A stretch of 64,000 bases of DNA, from NCBI GenBank assembly GCA_947034895.1, contig OX344765.1, positions 28,339,001 through 28,403,000 on the forward strand, written 5' to 3'. A program made the position numbers and the translations under genes. Positions 23,355-36,868 of the stretch are shown here, one piece after another; the first letter of the stretch is position 1; each line of letters opens with the position of its first letter. This DNA comes from Rhytidiadelphus loreus. Its lineage: Eukaryota > Streptophyta > Bryopsida > Hypnales > Hylocomiaceae. The notes under the pieces are model-generated. The model saw nothing but the letters and a program-made list of their open reading frames with translations, made no database searches and was not told the DNA's origin.

Positions 23355-23439
23355 CATTGAGTTCGCCAATATGAAAGGGGATTCAATACTAGTGAAGAGG
23401 GTGAGTAAAGAAATGGTTGTAAAACCACTTGCTACACCT

Positions 23440-26400
23440 GATATACTCATGCATTATAGTTGTTTATTTTCTTTACTCTGCCATGGATGTCACTAGTGTT
23501 TAGTGCTTGTGATGATAGGATATTTTTCACATTTATTTTATTACTTGCAGGATTTGTCGTGATTGTGATATACAATACAATCATAGTGCGTTCCCCCTAT
23601 GACCATGGTATGCACCTTTGGTCAAGAACTATTGAGTTTTGGTGTGGTTAGATTGCTAGCCAATTACAAGGTTCATTGTTGACTTATGGCACGCTATCTC
23701 TTATGTTGGTAGGATGTGATCTTAGCATGATGTATTTGTGCACAACAAATTGCTAGTACTACAAAAATACTTTTTTCGAGAGAAAGGTGCCTCCAACTAT
23801 GTTAGACTGTTATTTTTGACAATCTTAGTTTTTCCACCTTACATTATCAAGTTCCTACTAGTATTGGTTAAAAGAAGATGCATTTATTGCTCACTTATCA
23901 TTCAAAAAACACCTGAGAGTGCTTAACCTTGAAAACAGGCCTAAGACCACATTTTCAAACTTGCAAGGACTTTGAACTTCCATACATTGGAGAATAATAC
24001 TTGCAATTATATATGAATGAATTTTTTTTACATTCATTTTTTGTTGATGTAAGCACATGTCTTTTATGAGTCACATAAATTTTAGATTTTTGGGTGAAAA
24101 TTTGAAATTCTTGTAGTTTTGAATAAAAAGTAAACAAGATTCATATCAAATACAAAAATGCTTAAAAATCTAAAATTTACTCTACAAGCTTATATTATAG
24201 ACTCTCTTGTTTATTTTTTATAGGCCCATCCTCTCTAGGGTCTATATCCCATTGGAGATGTTCTTATTCAACTTGATTATAGGCCCATCCTCTCTAGGAG
24301 AAACCAACTTCTAATATTGACACATAATGTAGTTGTACCCATTATTTTGTGTCCGCCCCCCATTTTTGTGATGTAGGGATCTCTTGAAGTATTTCAAATA
24401 ATTGACTTCAAACCATCTATGTAGGATGTCTCCAACTTTACCCATAGTGCAACATCCTTGCAAAGTAATAGAACACTTTGAAGTCTTTAGAGACGAGCCA
24501 TTAAGTAAATGGTTTTGGATCTTTTTAAAAATGTTTCAAACATGCACCTATAGAACATTTTGAGGTTTCACTTTGAAAATTCATAGAAAATACTAAAATT
24601 CTTCAAATAAATAAAAATGCATTTTTTTAATAAAATTTATGACTTTTGTTTCTTACAAGTAAAAATTTATTAACCACCTAATTGTAATTTTGACTCCATC
24701 TATGCACATCAACTTAATCCTTAAACGATGCTCCCTTGTCTAACAAGCAATCTAAGGAAGAATAAAAAAATGTCCTTGAAGCAGGGCCTAGGGCTTGTTG
24801 GCTTGTTGCTTGTCTAAAATTTGTTGTGTTAAAGCATCTCTACCAAGGCACATAATGTTGGCGGTCAAAGTATGGTTTGGTGTAGTTGGACTTTGAAGGA
24901 TAATCCCAGAAGGATGTAGTTCATTTAAAAAAAAACTGAGCTCTTCAAATTTTGCTTGTCATACTTGAATTTGCAATGCTCCTCATGTTTTTACGTACTA
25001 AGCCCCATTTTAGCATCTAACAATGTTCAAATAACAGGTTTTGTAGTCAATGATTGGCGGACATCAAGGTTGGGGATTTTCCACCACTCAGGATCTCTCG
25101 TTGTAGCTTAATCTGCCATGATTCACCACCACATTGTCTTCCGGAACAATCTACCTTTGTTTGTTTGTTTTAAAGTTTTGCACTGGTTTTGAGGCTTATG
25201 TAACCAATCTTCAGTGGGGGCCAAGTTGAGTGGCAATGCAAAGCAGGCAGTAGGAACACGCCAAGTTCATTTTCCCCTTGGTTTCAGTTGTTCTTAGGGC
25301 ATTCAAAAGTGCATAGTGATTAGTGCTTTGACTTTGCAGCCTAAATGTGGGAGCTTGACAAGCCGCATTCAAAATAGAAGTGGGTCCATGAGGTTGGAAC
25401 ATTACAACAAATAAAAATGCACAACAAACACTTTTTTTTGTCAACGTCTCTCTAAAAGAAGTCTGGTGCATCGGACTGGGTCCTGTCTGTTTAACCGAGT
25501 CAACTGGCTTCCCCGCAGTCCACACTTCACAGGCCATAGCGCTGCAAAGGATTCCAAAGCGAAGTAGCCTGAGTGAGTGTCTCCGTACCGTTGCAGCGTC
25601 TTCCAGCGAGTTTCCTTGCACACAAAGTTCTCGATCATGCACGTGGGCGAGGACTAAGCTTTAGTGATCAATTGAACACGGCACTCGCCCCTCTCCTGCC
25701 CCTCCCTTCACACTTGAAATGAAAATTTACAGACATGGTATGTTGCTTGCTAGGGGTAAGCGTAGCAGCTGAGATCAATGCCGGCAAGTCTCTGCGCGCC
25801 TTGGTGCTTTGACAATGTGGCCCATGTCGATTATTTTATGTCATTCTGGTTCATTTTTTACTCTTATGTACCAAGATTCTTGGACCGCGCTTACCGGAAT
25901 ATTCTCACAAATCATTTGGAATTTCACAAAGTCATTTCCGTCATCCATGTAGCGTCAGTAGATTCTACCTCGATGTCACGTTTTCCCGGTCGATTGGGCA
26001 CTGTCAATTCCGTTGTAGGTGCTCGAAAGATTCTTCAACCGCAGGGGTCAGAAACTAGAAGGGCAGGGTGACGAAAACGAAGAACGAACGCAAAGCGATC
26101 GCGATTGCAAGATCCATATCTTAACCTCAAGGTCGGAATTTCTGAAGCACAAAAATTTGGAAACGACGCAGAAGTTAAGTCGAAGATGATCCAATTCCAC
26201 ATTTTTCCCGAATTTCCTGGTCTTCTCTCATGATGAGCACAGTCTGGTGAAGACGCTACATGTGCAACTGCCTATCGAAGGCCACGCCGTTGTTTATGTG
26301 GTCAAACCTCCTGATATTCCAGACGTATACTTTTTGCCCAATTTCAATGTCACTTTAGCAGCAGTTCTTCAGCTCTCCTTCAGATTTAACGTTTACATTC

Positions 26401-26600
26401 TAGAGTACCGACGAAAAATGTGTTCCTGGACAGTTAACCCTCTCTTACTTCTGAATTTCATGTGCGACTTCGTCCTCAGTAATGAACCCATGCGCTTAAG
26501 GGTTGAACACTTAAACATTCTTCAGAGCATTTAGAACATCCATTGCAAATGCATACCTTGCTGGATGTTAGAATAGTCAAAAAGTTGATAAATTATACTC
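23440..26600. other. Intergenic region between the gypsy relic and the receptor kinase
   Basis: No supported gene. It contains a repeat shared with 61332-61615 (listed), a 21-bp direct repeat (TATAGGCCCATCCTCTCTAG at 24219 and 24278), and a somewhat GC-richer block at 25440-26100. Open frames there on both strands, such as 143 codons on the - strand at 25211-25642, show no domain I recognise. Confidence 0.5.
24357..24722. repeat. Dispersed repeat, copy 1 (inverted relative of 61332-61615)
   Basis: Read on the + strand it matches the reverse complement of 61332-61615 over most of its length: CATTTTTGTGA, GGATCTCTTGAAGT, TGCAAAGTAATAGAACACTT, AAATGGTTTTGGATCTTTTT and GCACATCAACTTAA all recur in order, with a gap of about 60 bp. 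No ORF or clear termini were seen. Confidence 0.75.
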
Positions 26601-26605
26601 CGTAA

Positions 26606-26613
26606 TATATATA
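26606..26613 (+). promoter_or_regulatory. Candidate TATA box of the receptor kinase gene
   Basis: TATATATA lies 209 bp upstream of the start codon at 26822, a plausible distance for a plant promoter with a 5' leader of about 180 bp. It is a sequence match only, in AT-rich DNA. Confidence 0.35.
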
Positions 26614-26821
26614 GCTGAATTTGTTAAATAGCCCCAAAGTTATAATGTTGTATGTGCTAGAAATCTTCTACTCCCTGGTTGGAAACATGTATAGTGGTTC
26701 GTGTGTAGCAGCAGCAGCTAACAGGATTGAGATCGGCTCTAAGCAAATTGTAGAAGTTTCAGATGCCAAGTGAAGGTCTGGAGCCTTTTTTCTGGCTATG
26801 GCAGTCGTGGTCCGGTTCCAA

Positions 26822-29800
26822 ATGGTGTCTTGCATCTCTCTTGGACTCTTGCTCTGCCTCGCTGCTTTCGTTCCTGCAGTGCTCTCCCAGACTGTCGCCC
26901 CTTTCTCCGTGGATGAGCGTACGTTCAATTCCTAGCTCCACTCATAATCTCTCTGTACCCACTTTTCTAGAGGCCTCCTTTTGTTCACGGGATTTCATGC
27001 ATGCATACCAACAGTACGTAGCAGGGAAATAAAAGTGCAATCTGTGGACAGTGTGGAAAGTGAAAGTTCTCAAGATACAAAAAATGTATTTGTATTTTGA
27101 GCGGAGTTTCCTGCTTGAACTAATCCGTCCCTTTGAGCGAGTGACTATGAGAGTGGCTTGCAACTACGGTATGTCAATTTTTCTCAAAGTTGGGGGGAAA
27201 GGAATTAGGACACTTACAAGCTTGATTGTGATCGAACAAAGAATTTTCAACCTTGAGTTCGTGTCCGAATTTCGAAAGAATCAGCTTAGATTGAAGGGTC
27301 TGTTTCGGGAGGCATGCAGTGGATGCGTTGCAGAGCCTGTGGGCAGCATGGAATGAGAGCACGCCCAACACGAATGTCAATCTGGCGGGGTGGGTGTCGT
27401 CCGGAGGCAAGACGTTTTATCCTTGCAACACCAACATTGATATTAAATGGAGAGGAGTCACGTGCCTGCAACATCAACAGAACGCCAGTACGCTCATCAG
27501 TTGGATCATTGGCTTGTAAATCAAAACCTGGCATTCTCTATTCCTCAGCTGTGTCCAACTGGATTGCTGATTTCATGAATCTTTGTGGGCATGTCCTGAA
27601 TTGGGTGAATCAGTAGCTGACTGGGTTTCAGACCCTAATTTAATGGGTAATATGCCTATTTCAATGGCTCATTTGCTAGCTGAATTAGGGTAGCTAGCTA
27701 GGTGTCTGAATTACCCACCTAAAGGACCAAGATGTCCAATTTTGGCCTCAAGCTTTTGCCATTGGTGGGGTTTTTTGGGTTTTTTCAATCTGGTTAATCT
27801 TTGGACCAACACGTGTAATGCTCTTCATTGATTCTGGTGACAAAATAATGGCCTCATCGGAATTACATTTTTCACAATATGATCAATTGAATTGAATTGG
27901 CCCAGTTAGAATTCGTCGACCTTAACTTTAGGGATTGAGCTGGCGGAGCCTATTGAGTGAATCAGTTTGTGTTGATTGCAACAGAACGTTGAGTGACGCG
28001 TCGATCGGAGGGGTTCTGTCCCCGGATATTGGAAAGCTTCATAACCTCGTCACCTTGTGAGCTTCAAACCCCGATTCAATGACTCATTTGTGACGTCTTG
28101 TTTGAAGTAGATCTTGCAGTTATGAATCTGTTTGCTGAAAATAAGGGAACTTGTTGTGCAGAGTCTTGACTGGGAATGCGAATTTGACAGGTCCTCTTCC
28201 TACAGAACTTGGTGGACTCCCCTCTCTAAACGTACTGTAAGCCCCTGTCTGGACCTTAATTACCATGAGCATTGTTGACCTAGTAGTAGAAATTCACGCC
28301 TGGAGTTGTTCTAGAAAACCTAGCCGCATTAAATTTGGCAAGGATGCTTTAGAAATCGTCTTATATGTCGTTGCAATTGGCAGTATTTGATGTGGCTAGG
28401 AGGGGGTTGGGTGCAGTTCAAATAGTTTTGTTAGCATGTTGTTTGAACATAGTGTTTGCACTAGCGTAGTAATATTTTGAATTATTTTGAATACCTCTTC
28501 ATTGGAGACACACATGCAAAGCTTTAGAAGCATGATAAGAACCTGCTTTTTGTCTGACGGCAATGTTTCAGAGACCTTCACGACAATGGATTCAATGGAT
28601 CTATTCCTACGGAGCTTTCGCAACTTAAATATGTTTTGCAGCTGTAAGTGATGATGCCTTCATTGTGTGTTGAGAATTGTAACAAAAAAGTCCTGTGATA
28701 TCGAAGACAGACAATGTGTCTGTGATCCATCACCATAGGATTTTGAAGAGATTGTTGTTACGCTTGTTCCGTTACAGAGACTTGAGTGGTAATCGATTCG
28801 TCGGTCAATTTCCAGCACAGTATATAGCAAAAACAAAGTCGACAATGCAAGTGTTCAAGATATCTCGAAATCTCCTTGAGGGGGTTATCCCGCCGCTTGC
28901 TTTCCAAAACATGACTCAATTACTTACAGTGTACGTACTTTTACTCGGTATCCAATTTCATTCGTCCAGACTTATTGCATTAATACTTCATTTTCAAGGT
29001 CTATTGATTCTAACATCTGAAGCTATACATGAAAATAATGTTAATTTTTTACACATGTTCCTTTTGGCAGGGACCTATCCAGTAACAGATTCACAGGTCT
29101 TCCGCCAAACTTTACGTTCATTCGCAACCTTAACTACTTGTAAGTATGAAAAACTATATCAATGACCTGCTTACTGCTACATGAAAATTATTCTCCAGCT
29201 CAATGGCTTTCTTTCTGTATGGCTTATTACCCATGTTACATCAGCTAAGAGGAGGGTTTGGGTTTAGGGTTTAGGGTTTAGGATTTAGTGCGCGACATAT
29301 GAGTAGCTGATTTCTTGATTACAGTAAACCCTAATTCCTAGTTCCAGTATTATGACTTCATTCTAATGTTTCTGAACTGGTGATGCAGAAATCTGAGTTC
29401 AAACCTCTTCACAGGATTGGCACCTTTGTCTTCATTTTCCAACAGGATGCTTCCCCAGAATCTGGAAGTGCTTGACCTATCAGGCCTTAGTATTGGTGGT
29501 GGTGTTCCAAGCTTGGAACTCATGGGGATTTCGAGTCTTGAATATTTGTAAGTTGAAATTCGCTCACTACTTAGATTAAAAATCAGGGTATTAGATTCAA
29601 ATGAGCGTCCATTTAAGCACTTTTTTTGGTTCGAATGTTAAGAACCGTACTGAGTTTGACAGCGTTCTTCCAGGTACCTTGATGGCAACAATTTCACTGG
29701 AGTTTTGAACATTTCCACCGTTTTTATGACGAGTCTGAAAGAGTTGAGTTTGAAAGCAAACAACATCACAGATGTAATCTACACCGATGCTTCTATGGGA

Positions 29801-32800
29801 ATGCAATCGAAAATCTTGTAAGCCACTTTTCTTGCCAGTATATTAGTTTGACATGAAAATGAAATTTGTTTTCGACTATCTCAATACTTTTTACTTAAGT
29901 ATTGTTAACACTCAAGTAATGTTTGCACTTCCATCTCTTAGTTCACTACTTCAGCACAAGCCAATTTGGTCAAATGTGTGTATATTGACGATGAAATTAA
30001 ACTGATGGATACTACAGTTTGCAGGGCAACCCTTATTGCCAAGGCTCAACTTCACAAAATGATGGTAGAAGGTGTTATTGTGAGCAGATCTGTTTTGTTT
30101 CGTCAAGTAAGACTTCCAATTCTATCCTTAGTTGCCTTTCTATTCTTTCCTCTGCTTGTGCTGAAGGATTTAGTAAATGTTCGATAGACATGATTTATGT
30201 GATTCCTGGCCATCAAAATCTTGTGTTAGACTAAATTCAGACTTTGGTTGAGAAATGTTTCAAATCCGCTTGCTTGGGCTTGACTTCATTTGTCTGAGCT
30301 CATCACTTTGATGCAGACACAGGGATAAATAAGAATGAGACGAAGAAGGTAGCCGTGATTATTTCCGTATGTTCTGCAGTAATATTGACGTTGGTGATTT
30401 TGGTGTTCTCCTTTGTCCTTCAACGCAACAGAAAGCGTCTGCGCTCTCTTTATGAAGGTAATTTGATATTTGTGCTTTATTTTTCTTCGTTAAAACTACT
30501 TTATTATTTTACTCAATTATATTTTGGATGCTTTAGTGTAGAGATTTTTAACCTATTCTTTAACTAAACCCACCGTGCAGAACTCGAAAGCTCTGAGGTC
30601 AACACCAAGAAATTCAAGTACCGTGAGCTTCGTGCTGCTACCAGAAATTTCTCACCAGCTATGAAGTTGGGTGCTGGAGCTTTCGGTGCTGTTTACAAGG
30701 TTTGATTCTTTTCCGATTGCCTATGTCTGAAGTTCAATTTTTAAACTGAATTAGAAGGAATTTCATAGTTATTTGGCCCCAGACTCTTACTTCCCTGTTT
30801 TCATCTACGGCATACTACTGCTAAGTTTTCATCTAAGGCATACTACTGTACTTGGTAATGGGCTAATGTTGCATCCACTGGGTGCATTGATCAAATGAAT
30901 TACACAGGGCATTTTGCCAAACAAAACGGAGGTAGCTGTGAAGCAACTGTTTCTCAAAACGAAAGAGGGCAGGGACGACTTCATTAATGAGGTTCTGCTG
31001 ATTAGTAATCTTCAACACCGGAACCTGGTGACGCTTAAAGGGTACTCCCTGCATGACAAAGAGATGCTCTTAGTGTACGAGTATGTGGAGAACAGCGATC
31101 TGTACAAGCTGCTGTTGAGTAAGTACTTCCCAGTTTTTTATGTCATACCAAGTTCACGAGTCTGTTGAAAAGTGTGTTTTAAGCTTAAATTCTTGTCAAC
31201 TGTCTTTTGCACAAAAATGATCATCAAAGATATTGGGAAAGAGCCAGGGGAGGATGACTCTCTACTCCCTCCAATTTTAATTACCATATTAAAAGCACAA
31301 TGGATGTAATATTGAAGCTAGATTGTATATCTGTCATACTAAGGATTCAATGCACACTAGTATCTAAAAAATTAATAAGCGAAAAAAATGTGCTCTTTTA
31401 ATAAAATTGACAGCATAGATTAGCATTGTGAATCATAAATATTACTGCTTGGATGGGACCTGGGTTGATAATAATGCAACTATTTGCTGCCTTCGTCCAT
31501 TACTCCCTTCGTCCAGAAATAAGTATCTGCATTTTTGTTGAAAACGTTTGATACCAATTTCATTGATCATATTGCGAAAACATAATTCAAAAGGGGTTCC
31601 ATTACGTTTGGTTATCAATTTCATTGATCATATTGCGAAGAACATAATTCAAAAGGGTTCCAAATTTTAAATCAAAAGAATCCATGAAGAACATTGCATT
31701 TGTTCATTGCAACTTGAATAAAATGATATTCAAGAAAGCCTCCGTATAAGCTACTCAAACCAAGGTCTAAAGTGGACACTAATTAGTGGACGGAGGGAGT
31801 GTGTCTTTCATAATAATCTTGAACCAATCCTGATTCTGCTTTTTTCTACTTACAGGTTCGGAAATGAACGCTGCAAAGCTGCAGAAATTGCAGAATTGGC
31901 AAGCCCGAATGAACATTTGTTTGGGTGTGGCACAGGGCTTATATTATCTACATGCATCCTCTCAATCGAGAATTCTCCATCGAGATATTAAGGCCAGTAA
32001 TATATTACTTGACAAGAATCTCAACCCAAAGATTGCTGACTTTGGATTGGCCCGACCAATCCAAGATGAACAAAGCAAGATCATCACCGAACGGTGTGCC
32101 GGAACACTGTAAGAATTCAGATTGAGATGAACAGAGTAATATAGAACATCCGCAGTAGAGTTGTTCTTAAACACATTCAAACAAAGTGGACGTGTTTACT
32201 TGGTTTCTGTGAAAAATAAGGGCGAATTTCATGAACAAATTCCACGATTTGAATAGGTGTTGACAATCCTAATCAGAAACCAGAAATCTGAAATGGTGTG
32301 GACCTTAAGAATAACTCTATAGTCTCAATGTATCATGCATGACAAATTCCATGTTATTGTGCAGAGCCTATCTTGCACCTGAGTACGTGTTTTTCGGCCG
32401 GCTTTCTGAGAAGGCAGACGTGTTCAGCTTTGGTGTTTTGCTTCTAGAGATTTTGAGTGGCAGAAGAAACAGACTTGCTATTCCTGGGGACGACGACGGA
32501 TATCTCCCTATCTACGTGAGTCTTCCTTGTACCTTCTCTCTTGATCATAGTCTGCAACAAAAGATCCTTCACCTCAATTATCAGGAACAACCAGTCTGTG
32601 GTTAGTGTATTGTGAACTTGTGGACATGAGAATTGTGAAACATTCATGTCCACACTATTTGCATGAATAGTGAATTGTGAAACTATAGGATAAAAAACTG
32701 ATCTTTTCCAATCATAGTTGGCAAATAGAGGTACACGGAAACTAAGTTGAATATAAAGAATGCAGGATAGTTATCAGTGAAGTTTTAAAAACTCCTTGGA

Positions 32801-33784
32801 GCTTTGCTTCCCCTTCCACAAGGCAAAGCATCTCCTATTCATGCGAAGCCCAGATTGTCTCGAAGGTATAGCTTCATCGAATTGCCACCATCTTTGCAAA
32901 ACCGACCCTATGTACAAAGCTTCTCGTTTACAAAACCAATCGTTACAGATTTTCACCTAAATTGTACACGTTTTGAACATGAGAACGTAGAGTCAGTTTT
33001 CACTACACTCATAATTAGCACTTTGAAAATCCGTAGATCATTCATATGGTGTCCAAGAAATAACATGCTCATTGATGATTCATACAGTGCCATTTGGGTG
33101 GACTGTGAATATTTTCAAGAGTTTATTGGAGCTTCACAAAATGGATGAAGTCCATCCAAGTTTGTTGAAAAGCAATTTCTGTCGATTCTTTAGCAATGTG
33201 ACTACCTAACGTGGTCACTTGGTGCTTCATGCTTTTTGTGCAGGTTCTGAATCAGTTCATGTAGAAAATAAAAACTTGCAAAATAAAAATCTTACGTCTA
33301 GATTCTTCTCATTGCCATAATTTATTATTTGCCTAGAAGCTCTAGATCTACATTCCCCTCTCTCTCTACCAGAGACTCGTCAAGGATAAACATCACACCA
33401 TCATAACCTGCTATGTACACAACTTTTTAAATGTTTGTTTTGGTTGGGAAATCATTTGTGCAGGCATGGAGACTCCAATCCGAGGGGAAGGTGATTGACC
33501 TCGTGGACCCCAATCTAGAGCTGGAGCCTTCCAACATGAGCGAAGTGCTGAGAGTGTTGAGCACAGCCATTTGGTGTGTGCACACGGCGCCCGAGAAGCG
33601 ACCGTCCATGTTCCGGGTGCTGGCCATGCTCACCGGGGACGCGGACGTGGACGCCGCCCTCCCAGAGCCTGGGCAGTCCAGTGTCTGGTCCGATTTTGGA
33701 ACACACTCCTTCACGGAGCGCTCGTCTTCTCCACCAGACTCTCGCACCAGCACTATAGGCAATGTCACCGTTGAGCTCTTCTAA
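26822..33784 (+). CDS. LRR receptor-like serine/threonine kinase (16 exons, about 770 residues)
   Basis: Plasma-membrane receptor kinase. Exons: 26822-26918, 27320-27487, 27966-28056, 28162-28236, 28572-28643, 28778-28930, 29071-29139, 29389-29547, 29674-29817, 30018-30106, 30317-30457, 30581-30699, 30908-31118, 31856-32108, 32365-32515, 33464-33784; all join in phase to 770 residues. Exons 2 and 3 borders are the least sure. Order: signal peptide ([18 protein letters not shown]), LRR N-cap with the WxGVTC motif, about eight leucine-rich repeats, a Cys-rich juxtamembrane stretch (LQGNPYCQG), one membrane helix ([19 protein letters not shown]), and kinase. The kinase has a GAGAFGAV loop, VAVKQL lysine, [13 protein letters not shown] and APE, so it should be active. 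No malectin domain is seen. The LRR part resembles subfamily VIII-1 and the kinase VIII-2 (family knowledge). The ligand is unknown. Introns contain a MITE and a telomere-type block. Confidence 0.93.
29252..29288. repeat. Interstitial telomere-type repeat (TTTAGGG)n in a kinase intron
   Basis: GGTTTAGGGTTTAGGGTTTA plus decayed flanking units lie in the intron 29140-29388. Orientation is opposite to the block at 6398-6430. It is short and probably without function. Confidence 0.8.
31503..31799. mobile_element. Stowaway-like MITE in a kinase intron
   Basis: The left end CTCCCTTCGTCC and right end GGACGGAGGGAG are near-perfect inverted repeats matching the Stowaway consensus (Tc1/mariner-related). 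TA precedes the left end but TG follows the right, so the TA duplication is decayed. Inside are two tandem copies of about 65 bp sharing CAATTTCATTGATCATATTG. It lies in the 737-bp intron 31119-31855. Confidence 0.7.
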
Positions 33785-36700
33785 GTGAGCTTACCGGTGA
33801 TCGAGCGGTCCATTTTCCTTTGTACAACTATTGAGGTAACTGCACCTGATTATTGTGATCCTTGTAGAGTCTTGCACAAAATGTATAGTTGCTCTTCACA
33901 AGACGGCTAGGTGACTTTGGGGTACATGTTTTTAAGCGCTTTGAAAATCCACAGTTTATTCATAGGGTGTCCAAAAAATGTGTAAGATATGCTTTTGACT
34001 TCTAATAAGATCCAAAAGAAAAATCAAGCCCTTCAATAATAGGAACATTATTTACTCAATCACTTATTTAGACTCAACTAGGTGGAGTTACCTTAAAACA
34101 AGTAGCTACACTACAAGAGGTCCTATCCATGTAGCATTCACGAGTACGGTAGTTGCTCAAACTTCTTCATTGTAACTTTAGTTGATGCAAAGCCTTCTAC
34201 TACCCTTTAGTCCAAGACCAACAAATTCAATGTCTCATACCTTTATTAACCAAAACAAATGGCCATTGGGCTGTCTTTGGGTGTTGCTAAGTCGAGTGTA
34301 GTTTGCTAATCACTTTCTGCTCAAGGTTTCCTCCTAAATTCCTTCACACAAGAAGTCCAAATGTATTTTTAAAAGCCCATTCTCAACACAATTGAATGAT
34401 TTTATTAGTTTTGAATTTCTTTTTTTAATTCAAGCATAAGCTTTCAAAATTGAGTCAAAAAACCCAACCAATTGCGAGTTGACAATGTTTGAACTTCGAA
34501 AAATCAAGCTTCCAGAAGTCCTTCGTAGAGGTGCAATTTTCTTTGAATTATCATATCTCAATAAATGATCTATCTTCAATTCTGAAACTTCTTGAAACCT
34601 CTTCAAACTCCCAATCTCTACTACTTGACGGAATTATAATATTTTAAGTCTACTTATGAGTACAAATAAGAGTTTAACAAGTTCAGATTCATCACTTAAA
34701 AGTTTGCTACCCCAAGTGTAGAACAAAGTATCACAGTCATAGTGAGAGTATCAAGTGACGTATGAGCTACTGTAGGTATGTCCTCTCGCTAGGGTTGGTG
34801 AGAAAACAGTGTATTTGATTATATTTTCACTGTAAACAGCACCAATACAAGGTCGCTGAGTAGTAGTCACTGGTAATTTTAGAGAAGGCAATATTAGAGA
34901 GGTCCAAGTGTATTTGAAAGTATTTGATTAATAAATATCCACTGTATTTTCACTGCAATTATATACAATTGTAGGTCACTCTATTGCACTGAAATGCACT
35001 GTATTTCAGTGACTACTACGGTACTCAGCGACCTTTTATTACTGCTGTTTACTACTTCATTATTACCGATGAATTGGAAACTTGGCTGCTCTTTCCAAAC
35101 TCCATCTCAAGCTCCGAAGTATATAATTCAGAAAGTGCACCCCAAGTCCCCAACAACATGCATGGCCCTGGTGGTGGCTGACCACTTATGAGTTAATTTA
35201 ACAGTATTCGGGGAAAATCTAAGCCTGACAGGCTCGGATCCCCGATTTGGCGAAATCAAACAGTAATACTGTATTGTACCCCAGTATTGTTTCTTCGGTT
35301 AAATTTAAATGATACTATTAGAATATACGATTTAGACCGGAAACCTGCTTGTGCTTAATCACATCAAACTGGTTTTTTCACAACTTGAACCGGCTACGCA
35401 GAACTAAACTCGATTCTTCTGGCAGTTAGTTGGTTCATAACTGAAGTAGCCGGATCATTTAACTGTTAGGTATGTGCACCTACAATTGTCACTAATCACA
35501 ACATGGTTACTATTATTAATCATAAATTATTTTGATTGCACCTTATTGGCAACCTGAATGAGGATTGCAAAGCACTTTAGCATGCTTGTTTGAAGTCCGT
35601 ATGAATATGTTATGAATTTTTTTTAAAGTACTATCTTTAGTTGTACCAAAGACCAACACTAGGCTCTTGTAGACTCTCATGTGTTGATTTCATACATCTG
35701 GTGTCCTCAAGATCTAGGTTGGTTTGTTGTGACGTTTTATTGGTTCAAATGTAGTAGGTGTAGAATGTGGGGCAGGGTTGCTTATGGGTGTACACACCTT
35801 AGCACCAACAACGAACATTTTTATTATTTTTTATAACCTGTCTGAGAAATGGATCTCGATCAAACATCCGTCCCGGTTTTGGGGCGGAGCTTGTCCTGAT
35901 CTCAGCGTCGCAGTTGCGGCACCCTGGTGCAAAATTGCACAAGGTTTGGGGGCTCACGTCTTTTAACGGTATGAAATGAATATCATTTTTTTCAGAGGAA
36001 TATGCTCCGGATTGGTCTCGCAGCCGCCCGTTGGCATTCTTCCCCTGCCAATTGCCGACACTTCTCTAATTTAATTTGGAGGAGAATGGTCATGTAGCGG
36101 CACCCCAATTACCTGTCTGAAAGTTTGCCGAACGCAACGGCGTTGTAGGAGTCAATGTTCACCCACTCACGCCCTTCATTTCAATGTCTGACAAGTTAAC
36201 TTTTTTCCGAGAAATGGTTTAATTCAATTGGTAGAATTTCATAAAAAAAAACTGTGCCCATGGTGCAGGCTTAATTACAACACGCACCGAGCCCGTGCAG
36301 TTTTGATTTGCCCAACTCAAATCAATACCCATCGTACATTGTGGTGCTCGTCACACACATCCTTGACATTTCGAAACTTTTAATTTGTAACAGATGTGGA
36401 GTAAATGACCATCTTGACTTAAGATTTGGAAGGCCTAGCTAAAACCTCAATTCAGCTAGCTAGTTGAACCACAAACTATACCAATCACAGATTTAGAACT
36501 CCCGACTCATAATTAATAGTCTCATCTATTGTGCTCTGAGATTTGATATTTTAACAAACTCAATTGGAATGCCTGGGCACCCAAACTTTTGGAATGTGCC
36601 AATTTAACAAATAATATGAAGTTTCAAGCTTTGCGGTGCATATTACCTGTCGGTATAACGCATAGTTGCTTCCATTAACCACAAGGCGCGCTTACACCAG

Positions 36701-36860
36701 AGCCGGCCGAGAGGTGAATTATGTTGCATTGGGGACGGCACCGTCCAGGGAAACCGCCGGCCCCCGGAAATTCCTTGGGGCCTCCGCCAGGAGCCCCACC
36801 ACATGCACCTACACAACCTGGCATTCCTTGCTCACACATACCTGCCTGCTTGCTTCACAT
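33785..36860. other. Intergenic region after the receptor kinase
   Basis: AT-rich, with no supported gene. It holds a foldback at 34832-35052 and, near 35590-35675, a diverged copy of the 7546/7971 repeat unit. Confidence 0.6.
34832..35052. repeat. MITE-like foldback
   Basis: GTAAACAGC at the left and GCTGTTTAC at the right begin an inverted repeat of about 42 bp that includes GGTCGCTGAG / CTCAGCGACC and AGTAGTCACTG / CAGTGACTACT. Interior of about 135 bp, AT-rich. Target duplication not resolved. Confidence 0.7.
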
Positions 36861-36862
36861 GA

Positions 36863-36868
36863 TATAAG
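36863..36868 (+). promoter_or_regulatory. Candidate TATA box of the two-exon unknown gene
   Basis: TATAAG sits in a GC-richer context and is followed about 30 bp later by a pyrimidine-rich stretch (TTCTCTATTCTCACTCTCTA), a common plant initiator and 5' leader pattern. It lies about 355 bp upstream of the start codon at 37221. Confidence 0.45.

Noticed and set aside
25211..25642. 143-codon open frame on the - strand in a GC-richer block
   Set aside because: No domain, splice context or repeat similarity recognised; composition is unremarkable, so I did not call a gene.
26668..26941. Minus-strand frames over the start of the receptor kinase
   Set aside because: They overlap the signal-peptide exon of a well-supported gene in antisense.
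34121..34133. CACTACAAGAGG as a CACTA end
   Set aside because: No matching opposite end or 3-bp duplication nearby; a chance match cannot be excluded.
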